Notes under the pieces: model-generated | What the model saw: the letters and a program-made list of their open reading frames with translations, nothing else | Told to the model about the DNA's origin: nothing | Database searches by the model: none | DNA from: an uncultured Alistipes sp. | Lineage (GTDB): Bacteria; Bacteroidota; Bacteroidia; Bacteroidales; Rikenellaceae | Length of the DNA stretch: 26,982 nt | Assembly: GCA_904502285.1 (NCBI GenBank) | Contig: CAJGEC010000022.1 | Span: 1-26,982, forward strand | Direction of reading: 5' to 3' | In this document: piece by piece, positions 1-7,725 of the stretch | Position numbering within the stretch: the stretch's first letter is position 1 | Layout of the letters: every line of letters starts with the position of its first letter | Translations under genes and position numbers: made by a program

Positions 1-1
1 C

Positions 2-9
2 TATATTTG
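2..9 (+). promoter_or_regulatory. Candidate -7 box of the PAP2 gene
   Basis: TATATTTG matches the Bacteroidetes -7 consensus TAnnTTTG and lies only 7 nt before the ATG at 17. The -33 element would fall outside the window, so it cannot be checked. If the box is used, transcription starts at or within a few bases of the start codon, giving a leaderless or nearly leaderless mRNA. Confidence 0.4.
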
Positions 10-16
10 TAGCAGA

Positions 17-847
17 ATGATTAGACTTTTTACTATAACCCTATTTGCACTTACCCTCATAATCCCGACGGAGTTATGGGGTAGAGGCCTATCCATACAG
101 CAGACTCCTGATACTCTATCTCTTCTTTCACCCAATGAGGGTGTTATGCAGAAGCAGGAGAGTTGGTGGAAGCAGAAAAGTGACTATACCACCGAGTTTC
201 GCCCAACCCAACTTATCGCTCCTGCTACGCTCTTTGCCATAGGCGCGCTGGGGATAGGTGAAGATTCCCCCCCCCTTAGAAAACTCAATCTCTCTATACG
301 TCAAAGCGTTGGAGAGTTGCGTGGCGATTGCTATGCACATTTCGACGACTATCTTCAGTATCTCCCCGTGGCCTCCTATCTTGGCCTCTGTGCACTTCCT
401 GTGAAGGCTAAACATACCTTTGCCGAGAGGGTCTGTGTAGGTGTCGTGGCCTATCTCTCGATGACCGCCTTGGTCAATGGACTAAAGTATACCATCCGCG
501 AGCCTCGTCCCGATAACGGCAAGCGTAATTCATTCCCATCTGGACATACGGCAACGGCCTTTACTGGAGCAGAACTCGTAAGGGCGGAGTATGGCTGGGC
601 CTATGGTGTGCCAGCCTATATCGTTGCTGCTGGAGTGGGCTTTATGCGTATCTATAACGACCGCCATTGGTTTAACGACGTACTCGCAGGTGCTGCCGTG
701 GGTATCATCTCGGCGCGCATAGGTTATTGGTTGTTACCCCTTAGCCGTAAGTTGTTCAACCTAAAGAGTAGCTCTGCCGTGGCAATATCACCACTATACT
801 ACCCTGAGCAGAGTGCCTTGGGTGCTTCGTGTTCGCTGGTGTTTTAG
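17..847 (+). CDS. PAP2-family membrane phosphatase
   Basis: This is a 276-residue phosphatidic acid phosphatase type 2 family protein. All three active-site motifs are visible: K157-x6-R164-P165, P174-S-G-H177, and R211-x5-H217-x3-D221. The family removes phosphate from lipid substrates such as undecaprenyl pyrophosphate, lipid A or phosphatidylglycerol phosphate at the outer face of the inner membrane; which one cannot be told here. Residues 1-22 form a hydrophobic signal or anchor segment, and further hydrophobic stretches lie around 136-155, 196-210 and 222-242. A run of nine C (267-275) encodes S84-P85-P86-L87, and the motifs are in frame only with this tract length, so a slip of one base would remove the active site. 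The gene converges on the pyruvyl transferase gene with 7 bp between stop codons. Confidence 0.9.
   Translation: MIRLFTITLFALTLIIPTELWGRGLSIQQTPDTLSLLSPNEGVMQKQESWWKQKSDYTTEFRPTQLIAPATLFAIGALGIGEDSPPLRKLNLSIRQSVGELRGDCYAHFDDYLQYLPVASYLGLCALPVKAKHTFAERVCVGVVAYLSMTALVNGLKYTIREPRPDNGKRNSFPSGHTATAFTGAELVRAEYGWAYGVPAYIVAAGVGFMRIYNDRHWFNDVLAGAAVGIISARIGYWLLPLSRKLFNLKSSSAVAISPLYYPEQSALGASCSLVF
267..275 (+). repeat. C9 homopolymer inside the PAP2 coding region
   Basis: Nine consecutive C fall in codons 84-87 of the phosphatase gene. Tracts of this length are prone to slipped-strand mispairing. The present length keeps the frame open; one base more or less would shift the frame upstream of every catalytic motif. 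Confidence 0.85.
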
Positions 848-854
848 CGCTCGA

Positions 855-1919
855 CTATCGAATCACCGTACGCAGATACTCTCTGCCGATATCACTATAT
901 TCAGCCATAAGTACCTCTATCTTAGACCAATCTATGGGTCGCTCTACTATTTCGGGTAGGGTGGCTATATCCTCCTTGTAGACTATTCTGTCGCTTAGTC
1001 CGAGTCTACCGAGCAGGCTGTAGAATCTGTCGTTCATCTCCACGTTGCCTTTGAGGTTGGTGACAACAGCAAATGGCTTTCGGAACTTTATCGCCATCAT
1101 CATTGCGTGGAACGAGTCGGTGACAATGTACTGTGCATTGGCGATGCTCTTGAGCCAACTGCCCATAGAGTAGTCTATTGGCGAGCTGTTTACAACTATA
1201 TTATTGTGTAGGATGCTCCGCAGTTGCGGTATGCGCTCTTCGATGTTGCGTATGAAGAAGAGGTATCCATACTCTACAGGAAGGCTCTTTGTGCTTTGAT
1301 TGGCAATGGTGTGGTAGGTGGCGCTATCAAGCAGGGCCGTAGGGTCGGGGACAACGATAGCATCCTCACGTCCGAGGCTCTTGACTATCTCCACGCCCGA
1401 CTGCTCACGTACACTTATAGTGTCGAACTTGGCGAGATGGCGACGTGCCTCCTCCGCGGCGTAGTCGGGGTAGGTGGTACAACCGAAACTTACGGCGTAG
1501 GCAACCCTCTTTCCTGAGTAGTTGAAGCCTAAGAAGTAGGCCGATGAGGCGTGTTTCTCTTCGCCCCAGCAGAGGAACGATGGGTTCATCACCTGGTCAC
1601 TACCTGAGATAATTATGTCGTAGTTGTTGGCTATAGCTTCGACCTCCTTTACGGTGTAGAGACGGCGTGATACACGAAGATTGGCCTCTCGAAACTTGCT
1701 TAATGCTCGCTCCTTGATGCACTCCTTGAGGTGTTTGGTGAAGACTCTGATGCGCTTGTTGTGGAAGAAACTACCGAAGCCTAAATCGTAGTTTTTGGGC
1801 TTGTAGTTGATAATCTCCACATCGTGACCCATATCCGTAAGGGTGCGTTGCAGGGCGTAGCTCTGCAAGATAGCGCCGTAGTTGGTCGCCCAATGGAATG
1901 TCAATATGCCGATCTTCAT
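855..1919 (-). CDS. Polysaccharide pyruvyl transferase family protein
   Basis: This 354-residue protein has the pattern of the polysaccharide pyruvyl transferase (CsaB-like) family: an N-terminal Rossmann-like start (MKIGILTFHWATNYGAILQS), a GSDQVMNP motif at 106-113, and the C-terminal segment with D268-S-F-H271 followed by an Ala/Ile-rich helix. The family transfers pyruvate from phosphoenolpyruvate to sugars of surface polysaccharides. The gene starts 27 bp after the stop of the FrhB-type gene and is very probably cotranscribed with it. This pairing is common within Bacteroidetes exopolysaccharide clusters, but no glycosyltransferases flank it here. The substrate is unknown. Confidence 0.85.
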   Translation of the reverse strand: MKIGILTFHWATNYGAILQSYALQRTLTDMGHDVEIINYKPKNYDLGFGSFFHNKRIRVFTKHLKECIKERALSKFREANLRVSRRLYTVKEVEAIANNYDIIISGSDQVMNPSFLCWGEEKHASSAYFLGFNYSGKRVAYAVSFGCTTYPDYAAEEARRHLAKFDTISVREQSGVEIVKSLGREDAIVVPDPTALLDSATYHTIANQSTKSLPVEYGYLFFIRNIEERIPQLRSILHNNIVVNSSPIDYSMGSWLKSIANAQYIVTDSFHAMMMAIKFRKPFAVVTNLKGNVEMNDRFYSLLGRLGLSDRIVYKEDIATLPEIVERPIDWSKIEVLMAEYSDIGREYLRTVIR

Positions 1920-1946
1920 CTTATATCGTTTGGTGTTAGGGTAGTT

Positions 1947-3140
1947 CTATTTGTTTCCTAATATATTGTGCCACAACCTTTTAAGTCGTTGCTTGAAGGA
2001 GCGACTCTTGGCTTGCTGGCAGAACTCTGCGATGGCTTCGATGCCTCGATTGTCGTAGGCCTCCCAGAACTCGGCACGTCGTGGTGGTGTGGCAACACTT
2101 GTTACTATGCAGGGGTTTGTCGCAATGGCACTATCGAACGAGGAGAGAACGAAATGGCACTTTGGGCTAATAGCGTTAAATACCATCTCGCCCTTTGGAG
2201 TGTTTGCCATCACAACGCTCACACCGAGGTTACTAAATATTTCGGGGTGGTGCTGTGCTACTCCCCAGTAGTCGCCCAGGGTGATGTCGGCACCACTACG
2301 GCCCTCACGTGCTTGGCAGTGGTGACACGAGGGGCGTAGGTAGAGGTTTTTTAAGAAACCCTGCATATAGATATTCTCCATATATGGCTCACGCTCAGTA
2401 TGGGTCGCTGTTGCCGATGGGCTCTGCTTGTAGTCGAATCGGAAACTATACCCCTCCCACCCCGTCGATTTATCTCGAAACTCTATGTCAGTGATGGTGG
2501 GGTTGGGGTGCTGTGGATCGCTTAGTCGAATCTTGGCGAGTCGGTAGGCGAGATACTCTTGCCATATCTTGGGGCTTGGTGTGCCGTGGCAAACAACCTC
2601 TATGGCTATGAGGTTTTCGAAGTCGTTACGTAGGTAGTGCTTGAGTCCTGCAATCTGACAAGGAGTGCCCGTAAATAGGACTTTGCGCCCGTTGCTTAGG
2701 TACTCTTTCGCCTCTCTGAAACAGTTGAGCGTATTGCTCTGTACGTACTTGCTACTACGTAACTTATGTAGATTATCTAAATTGTCGATTGATGTATGCT
2801 CTACCTCCCATTTATTACTAAACCCAGCGCCAAATACCACACCTCCATCTGCTAAAACACCTTCGGCAATAAGGCTAAATATACCTCCCGAAGAGCTCTG
2901 TGCGCAGGTCTCGTTAGATCTATTCCTTACGGCGTATGTGTTAATGGGGTGCGTCGTGGGATTAGGGTTGATGATGGGGCATACCTTACTGCATAGGTCG
3001 CACTCGATGCAGAGTGTTGGGTTGGCCTGTGGATAGAGGAATCCCTCTTGGTCGCTGACCATAGTTATACACTGCTTAGGGCATATCTGTTGGCACGCAC
3101 CACAGCCACAACATCTCTCTTTGTCTGTTATCTGAATCAT
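1947..3140 (-). CDS. FrhB-type iron-sulfur protein (coenzyme F420 hydrogenase/dehydrogenase beta subunit family)
   Basis: The 397-residue protein begins with two 4Fe-4S ferredoxin motifs: C10-x2-C13-x2-C16-x3-C20-P and C44-x2-C47-x2-C50-x3-C54-P. It continues with the FrhB/FdhB N- and C-terminal domains, seen in the segments FTGTPCQIAGLK, IEVVCHGTPSP and ADITLGDYWG. In methanogens the family reduces F420. In Bacteroidetes surface-polysaccharide loci, homologues sit beside pyruvyl transferases and are suspected to carry out a redox step on a sugar or to serve the transferase; that role is inference. It is the first gene of a two-gene unit with a good promoter at 3184-3214. The ATG at 3140 puts the first cysteine at residue 10, as expected. 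Confidence 0.85.
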   Translation of the reverse strand: MIQITDKERCCGCGACQQICPKQCITMVSDQEGFLYPQANPTLCIECDLCSKVCPIINPNPTTHPINTYAVRNRSNETCAQSSSGGIFSLIAEGVLADGGVVFGAGFSNKWEVEHTSIDNLDNLHKLRSSKYVQSNTLNCFREAKEYLSNGRKVLFTGTPCQIAGLKHYLRNDFENLIAIEVVCHGTPSPKIWQEYLAYRLAKIRLSDPQHPNPTITDIEFRDKSTGWEGYSFRFDYKQSPSATATHTEREPYMENIYMQGFLKNLYLRPSCHHCQAREGRSGADITLGDYWGVAQHHPEIFSNLGVSVVMANTPKGEMVFNAISPKCHFVLSSFDSAIATNPCIVTSVATPPRRAEFWEAYDNRGIEAIAEFCQQAKSRSFKQRLKRLWHNILGNK

Positions 3141-3183
3141 TCTTAATGCAGTATGGTTACTCCCTATTTTGCAATAGATTATG

Positions 3184-3214
3184 CAAATTTATTAATTTTA
3201 GACTCTTTGTGCAA
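3184..3214 (-). promoter_or_regulatory. Promoter of the FrhB/pyruvyl transferase unit
   Basis: On the minus strand TTG is followed by exactly 20 nt and TAAATTTG, a full match to the Bacteroidetes -33/-7 pattern, about 44 nt upstream of the ATG at 3140. Confidence 0.7.
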
Positions 3215-3234
3215 CATAATTGAACTTTTTTCAC

Positions 3235-3242
3235 TATCTTTG
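3235..3242 (+). promoter_or_regulatory. Candidate -7 box of the fused membrane sensor gene
   Basis: TATCTTTG matches TAnnTTTG and is the only such box between the divergent genes on the plus strand. No TTG lies 19-21 nt upstream (the nearest is 25 nt away), so a non-consensus or activator-dependent promoter is possible. Leader length would be about 63 nt. Confidence 0.5.
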
Positions 3243-3311
3243 TATAAATTGAGTGCTCATTCTAATTGTTGATTGAGTGGTTATGAAATTTCGATATAGC
3301 TTGATTTGATA

Positions 3312-4769
3312 ATGAAGCAGATAAATATATTTATCGCAGGAGCGAAGGCCCTCGGTTTGTATAGAGACACGATTAAGGCTCTTAGCGTTGATATGAATAA
3401 TAGTTTGGCTAAGAGTGGGCGTGATATCAAACTCGAAATCTTGTCTTACGAGAATTTTGGCAATAATCAGGATTTGTACGATGGTTATATATCGAATAAG
3501 GCAGATTTGGTAATCTTTGTTTTGGATGGTAGAATTGGAGAGACTACCAAGCAAGAGTATGTTCTTGCGGTAAACAGTAAGATGAAGTTTGCTCGTCCCG
3601 ATAGAGTGGTATTTCTTAAGTCGTACAAAGATATTACAACTGATATAGCATTTATCAACGGAATGTTGGTGAATGACGACTATTACATCGAGTTTGCGGA
3701 TGAGAATGATTTGAGGGTGAAGGTGCAGACATATCTAACCCACTTTATTGATAGTCACTCAACAATAAATGAGAACCAACAGGAGTGTATTATTGATAAG
3801 GGTAATAGTAGTGGTGGTAGACGATGTCGTTGGTGGGTTTTTGTAGTGGTCGCTATGATGCTTATTACTGCAGTTGCCTCGCTATTTATCGTACATCGTA
3901 ATAATAAGCCTGTTTTGCTAATTGCAGGAGGAGGATCGGCACGCAATTATATAGAGCGTTATAACGGTATTACATTAGAGGAGTATCCAATGTCCTACTA
4001 TGTGCATATGCCGAGTGGAAATGCGTGGTTATTACTTACGGAAGAGGTTATATCGCCTCAGCAGTCGCCAAAGTATTTCCCTATATGTGTGTCGGCAAGT
4101 TCTGCAACAGAGGAGGATTTCTTGAAGATTACCACCAAGGAGAATTTTTTGAAGTTAGGGTCTGTTGTGGAGCTTAGACTGGGTTACGATACGTTGGCAG
4201 TCTGCCTAAAACGCAGTCCCGTTATTTTCGAAACCTTAGATAGTAGATGTTTTGCAAATGGTGAGATATCTGCGCAGGAGTTGTCGCAACTCATAGCTAA
4301 AGATGATGAGATAAATATCTTTTCGACATCACCAGGTAGTGGAACACGTGGTTCGTATGAGCGATTGCTTAGCGCTATGGATGTCAATATAGATGACTAT
4401 AGGATTAATCAGTTTTCGGAGTATTCCGATTTGCCTGCTATCAATCTGAATGGGATGCCATATATGTTGCTTGGTAGCAAGTGTTATGTAATGAGCGACT
4501 TGAAGCGAGTTGTAGAGGCAAAGGATGCTTTTGAACTTAAGGTCTACGATATTGTGGATGGCCAAAAACAATTTGTATGCAAACCAATGAACCTATATTT
4601 TATGGCATATAAGTATGATGTTACAAATACTCTAATGATTCCTCAACAGATACTAAACTTTGTCGAGAGTTTGGGTTGTGATCTTGGAAGTAGAGTTAAG
4701 GATGGCAAGGTTAAAAGGTATACGACTGACTCCGTGATCCTCGATTTCTCGAAATTGCCTGAGTGGTAG
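3312..4769 (+). CDS. Membrane protein: deoxyribosyltransferase/DUF4062-like domain, TM helix, PstS-like domain
   Basis: This 485-residue protein (from the ATG at 3312; a TTG two codons earlier is less likely) has three visible parts. Residues 1-148 form an alpha/beta domain opening with INIFIAGAKALGLYRD and carrying ADLVIFVLDG (to G73) with E82-x3-A86. This resembles DUF4062 and nucleoside deoxyribosyltransferase-like domains, in which the Glu is catalytic. Residues about 174-194 form one membrane helix preceded by Arg-rich residues, so the N-terminus is predicted cytoplasmic. From about 199 the protein resembles phosphate-binding PstS proteins: VLLIAGGGSARNYIE, an MPSGNAW segment and PGSGTRGSYERLL (342-346 GSGTR). 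No PstABC genes are nearby. A membrane-spanning sensor with an intracellular nucleotide-processing domain is inference. A RyR-domain gene follows downstream. Confidence 0.7.
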   Translation: MKQINIFIAGAKALGLYRDTIKALSVDMNNSLAKSGRDIKLEILSYENFGNNQDLYDGYISNKADLVIFVLDGRIGETTKQEYVLAVNSKMKFARPDRVVFLKSYKDITTDIAFINGMLVNDDYYIEFADENDLRVKVQTYLTHFIDSHSTINENQQECIIDKGNSSGGRRCRWWVFVVVAMMLITAVASLFIVHRNNKPVLLIAGGGSARNYIERYNGITLEEYPMSYYVHMPSGNAWLLLTEEVISPQQSPKYFPICVSASSATEEDFLKITTKENFLKLGSVVELRLGYDTLAVCLKRSPVIFETLDSRCFANGEISAQELSQLIAKDDEINIFSTSPGSGTRGSYERLLSAMDVNIDDYRINQFSEYSDLPAINLNGMPYMLLGSKCYVMSDLKRVVEAKDAFELKVYDIVDGQKQFVCKPMNLYFMAYKYDVTNTLMIPQQILNFVESLGCDLGSRVKDGKVKRYTTDSVILDFSKLPEW

Positions 4770-4820
4770 AAAAAATAGAGGTGATTAATAGATTTTAGCA
4801 GAAAAGTTGCTCTATATATA

Positions 4821-5014
4821 AGAAACTGTTTGAATTTTATTTCGAGGCTATTTGTGAGCTGTTTTCGAGCAGATATTCATTTGTGAGATGCAGGTAATAG
4901 CGGGCTATTTTCAAATTTCGAAAATGGATAGATGCCGAAAAGAGCCACAAAGAGACCGAAACTCATTTTCGCAGAGACAAACTAACTCATTTAATAAAAT
5001 TCAAAACAGATTCT
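4821..5014. repeat. Imperfect inverted-repeat element (MITE-like)
   Basis: A 21-nt arm at 4821-4841 (AGAAACTGTTTGAATTTTAT plus T) recurs inverted at 4993-5014, with one mismatch and one extra base. The roughly 150 bp between is semi-palindromic, with a central TTTTC-AAATTT-CGAAAA core near 4910-4925 and loosely matching GAGC/GGCTC-TTTTCG arms. It has no coding potential. Size and terminal repeats fit a miniature inverted-repeat element or an intergenic palindromic repeat. No clear target-site duplication was seen. It occupies almost the whole gap between the fused sensor gene and the RyR gene. Confidence 0.6.
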
Positions 5015-5037
5015 AAAACACAAAGTAGTAAAAGCGA

Positions 5038-5325
5038 ATGAAACAGAACTATGTACCACAGCCTATGGATACGTCAGATATCCAGTTGCCAGAGGCGTTG
5101 AACGAACTTGTAGAGCAAATGGCAAAGAATGTCCACGAGGTGTGGGCTCAGAATCGTATAGATCAGGGTTGGACCTATGGCTCTGAGCGTAACGACGAAC
5201 TCAAGCACCACCCTTGCCTTATTCCCTATGAGGAGCTTGACGAGAAGGAGAAACACTTCGACAGGGCAACCTCATTGGAGACACTAAAACTAATCATCAA
5301 GTTAGGCTTCAAGATATCGAAGTAG
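5038..5325 (+). CDS. RyR domain-containing protein
   Basis: The 95-residue protein is one complete RyR domain (named after the repeat in ryanodine receptors). Signature segments are YVPQPMDTSDIQLPEALNEL (6-25), NVHEVWAQNRIDQGWTYG (31-48), HPCLIPYEEL (58-67) and the C-terminal FDRATSLETLKLIIKLGF. Stand-alone bacterial RyR proteins of this size are common in Bacteroidetes. Comparative genomics has linked bacterial RyR domains to nucleotide-centred conflict and signalling systems and suggested ligand binding, but no activity is settled. It lies 268 bp after the fused sensor gene and ends in a strong terminator. No TAnnTTTG box was found directly upstream, so it may be transcribed from the sensor gene through the repeat element. 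Confidence 0.85.
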   Translation: MKQNYVPQPMDTSDIQLPEALNELVEQMAKNVHEVWAQNRIDQGWTYGSERNDELKHHPCLIPYEELDEKEKHFDRATSLETLKLIIKLGFKISK

Positions 5326-5345
5326 TCGTAACATAGCAGAGCAAT

Positions 5346-5388
5346 GGAGAGATTCTTCAACAATATAGTTGTGGAGTCTCTCCTTTTT
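5346..5388 (+). terminator. Intrinsic terminator after the RyR gene
   Basis: The arms GGAGAGATTCTTCAAC (5346-5361) and GTTGTGGAGTCTCTCC (5368-5383) pair over 16 positions with two G-U pairs and one mismatch around a 6-nt loop, followed by TTTTTG. Confidence 0.85.
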
Positions 5389-5423
5389 GTTGTTGAGACC
5401 TTTTCTTTTACAAAAGAAATTCC

Positions 5424-5431
5424 TAAATTTG
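5424..5431 (+). promoter_or_regulatory. -7 box of the GH20 gene
   Basis: TAAATTTG lies 19 nt before the ATG at 5451. The -33 position reads TTT (5402-5404, 19-nt spacing) rather than TTG, so this is a weaker match overall. Confidence 0.55.
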
Positions 5432-5450
5432 TTCTAAACTTTTATGTGTT

Positions 5451-7709
5451 ATGGCAAAGCGAACAATTACGATATTAGTGCTTTTGGTGGCGATGATGTT
5501 TGTGGGAGTGGCCACACTTACGTCGCAGTGCGCAACCCCTTCTGTGGAGGACGATAGTGCGGGTGTGGAGCAGTTTTATATAGACTATACCCAGAGATTG
5601 ACGCCTAAGGCACTTATTCCTACCCCTTTGGATGCGGTGTACGGCGATGGCGTTTGTCGCATTAGTGGTTCTGCACGTGTGGTCTGTCGCACGGAGGAAC
5701 TTATGCCCGTGGCCCACTACCTTTGCCAAAGACTATCGTTGGATCTTACCACCGAGCGGGAGGGTGCTATACGTCTTGGTTACGACCCTATGCTTGAGGT
5801 GGAGGAGTATCGTTTGATTGTTGATGAGCGAGGTGTATTGGTTGTAGGAGGTGGCTATGGCGGAGTCTTCAATGGTGTTATGACCCTCTTGCAGATGCTC
5901 CCAGAGACTCTCTATTCTGGCAGTGTGACCTACCCCGTGGAGTTGCCCCTATGCAACATATCGGATAGACCTCGTTGGGGGCATCGTGGCTTTATGCTCG
6001 ATGTCTGCCGTACGTGGATGGATAAGGAGGCAGTGAAGCGATTTATCGACCTTATGGCCTACCATAAACTCAACTCTTTACGCCTGCACCTGACTGATGA
6101 TGAGGCGTGGCGAATAGAGATAGAGTCGCACCCTGAGTTGGCCCAGGAGGGTGGATTTAGGGGTGGTGATAGCCCTATCTGGCCCCGCTATGGCAAGTGG
6201 AACGAGAGGTGGGGTGGCTACTACACTAAGGCCGATATGCGCGAGATTATAGAGTATGCGAAAGTGCGTAATATAGAGGTCGTTCCAGAGATTGACCTCC
6301 CAGGTCATAGCCTCTGCATCGCTACACTTCACCCTGAGATATTGTGCAACTACACACCTAACACCTCACGAGCCTTTGGCTACGACGTTCGTTCGGCCTT
6401 CTGCCCATCCAAGGAGTCGAATTACGAACTCCTTGCCGACATCTTGGGCGAGGTTTGCGAACTCTTCCCATCGGAGTATATCCATATAGGCGGTGATGAG
6501 GTCGATATGGCCCAGTGGCGTAGGTGTCCCGATTGCTTGGCGCTGATGCAGAAGATGGGGATGGAGTCCACGGCAGAGTTGCAACAATACTTTATGTCGA
6601 GGGTCTCGGATATTATCGCCAACTACGGCAAGCGCCCAGCAGTGTGGAACGAGGCTATCGAGGGTGGTAGACTCTCGGAGAGTACACGAGTCTATGGCTG
6701 GGAGAGTGTTAAGGAGTGCCGTAGGTCGGCTGGTGAGGGCTATCCTACGGTGCTTATTCCTGGCGAGTACTTCTACTTCGATATGAAGCAGTCGTCGCGT
6801 GAACCTGGTCACGATTGGGCTGCGATATTCGATTGGCGCAAGGTCTATGGCTTTGCCCCTAAGTATGTGGGCTTTACAGCCGAGGAGGAGAAGAATATTG
6901 TCGGTATCGAGGCCTCGTTCTTTAGTGAGGTTTATGCCTCACACACGCCCGAAACCGACGACTACCTACACTACCAACTCTTCCCTCGCTTGGTTGCTTT
7001 GGCCGAGGTTGCGTGGGTGGATAGTGATTCGAGGGATGAAACAGCCTTCTATGAGCGAATGGTGGCGCACTACGACCGTTTGGATGCTATGGGTGTGGCC
7101 TATAGGTTGATGCCACCCGTGGTGAAATATAGCGATGGTGTGTTGAGTGTGGCGTGTGACGATGGTAGTAAAATATACTACTCGAAGTATGGTGATGCTA
7201 TGCCCGAACTCTACACAGAGCCTATAAAGACCAATAAACCTGCGCATTATCTATTTGTGGCTCGGCGAGGTGAGGCGCGTTCGCAAGATGTTGCCGTGGA
7301 GTCCTATTTCAAGACCATAACACCAACCTTTAACATAACCTCCTCGATGCCTGAGAGCGAGAGGTTTACATTCGACAAGGCCGAGGGCTATGGCCGTCTG
7401 GCTCGCACGACACGGGCAGGCGACGAGGGTGATTGGGTGATGTTTACCTTTGATACTCCCGTTGAGTGTAGGCGTATGAAGGTTGCCACGGGTAACTTCC
7501 AGTTGCCTCGCTACCTCTTCGAAAATGGATATGTGGAGGTGAGTTACGACGGCGTGAACTTCGAACGTGTAGGCGACTTGGAGTGTGGCATATTTTATAT
7601 TGAGCAACCGCCACACCCAATCAAGGCGGTACGTATGGTATGCACGTCGCGTGGCAATGGTGCGGAGTGGGTCTCTATTCAGCCTCCTACGATATACCCT
7701 CAGTTGTAG
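5451..7709 (+). CDS. Glycoside hydrolase family 20 beta-N-acetylhexosaminidase
   Basis: This 752-residue exported enzyme removes terminal beta-linked GlcNAc or GalNAc from glycans. Residues 1-27 are a signal sequence ending TLTSQC; a cysteine is present, but TSQC is a poor lipobox, so periplasmic or lipoprotein fate is open. Residues about 50-165 fit the GH20 N-terminal domain. The catalytic barrel starts at RPRWGHRGFMLDVCRTW (173-189), includes LRLHLTDDEAWRIE and PEIDLPGHS, and carries the catalytic D349-E350 in HIGGDEVD. The last 125 or so residues resemble an F5/8 type C (CBM32-like) sugar-binding domain. GH20 uses the substrate acetamido group as nucleophile. It is monocistronic, between the RyR terminator and the convergent msrA gene, and suggests use of mucin or N-glycan sugars. 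Confidence 0.93.
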   Translation: MAKRTITILVLLVAMMFVGVATLTSQCATPSVEDDSAGVEQFYIDYTQRLTPKALIPTPLDAVYGDGVCRISGSARVVCRTEELMPVAHYLCQRLSLDLTTEREGAIRLGYDPMLEVEEYRLIVDERGVLVVGGGYGGVFNGVMTLLQMLPETLYSGSVTYPVELPLCNISDRPRWGHRGFMLDVCRTWMDKEAVKRFIDLMAYHKLNSLRLHLTDDEAWRIEIESHPELAQEGGFRGGDSPIWPRYGKWNERWGGYYTKADMREIIEYAKVRNIEVVPEIDLPGHSLCIATLHPEILCNYTPNTSRAFGYDVRSAFCPSKESNYELLADILGEVCELFPSEYIHIGGDEVDMAQWRRCPDCLALMQKMGMESTAELQQYFMSRVSDIIANYGKRPAVWNEAIEGGRLSESTRVYGWESVKECRRSAGEGYPTVLIPGEYFYFDMKQSSREPGHDWAAIFDWRKVYGFAPKYVGFTAEEEKNIVGIEASFFSEVYASHTPETDDYLHYQLFPRLVALAEVAWVDSDSRDETAFYERMVAHYDRLDAMGVAYRLMPPVVKYSDGVLSVACDDGSKIYYSKYGDAMPELYTEPIKTNKPAHYLFVARRGEARSQDVAVESYFKTITPTFNITSSMPESERFTFDKAEGYGRLARTTRAGDEGDWVMFTFDTPVECRRMKVATGNFQLPRYLFENGYVEVSYDGVNFERVGDLECGIFYIEQPPHPIKAVRMVCTSRGNGAEWVSIQPPTIYPQL

Positions 7710-7725
7710 TCTACGATTTGCTCTG

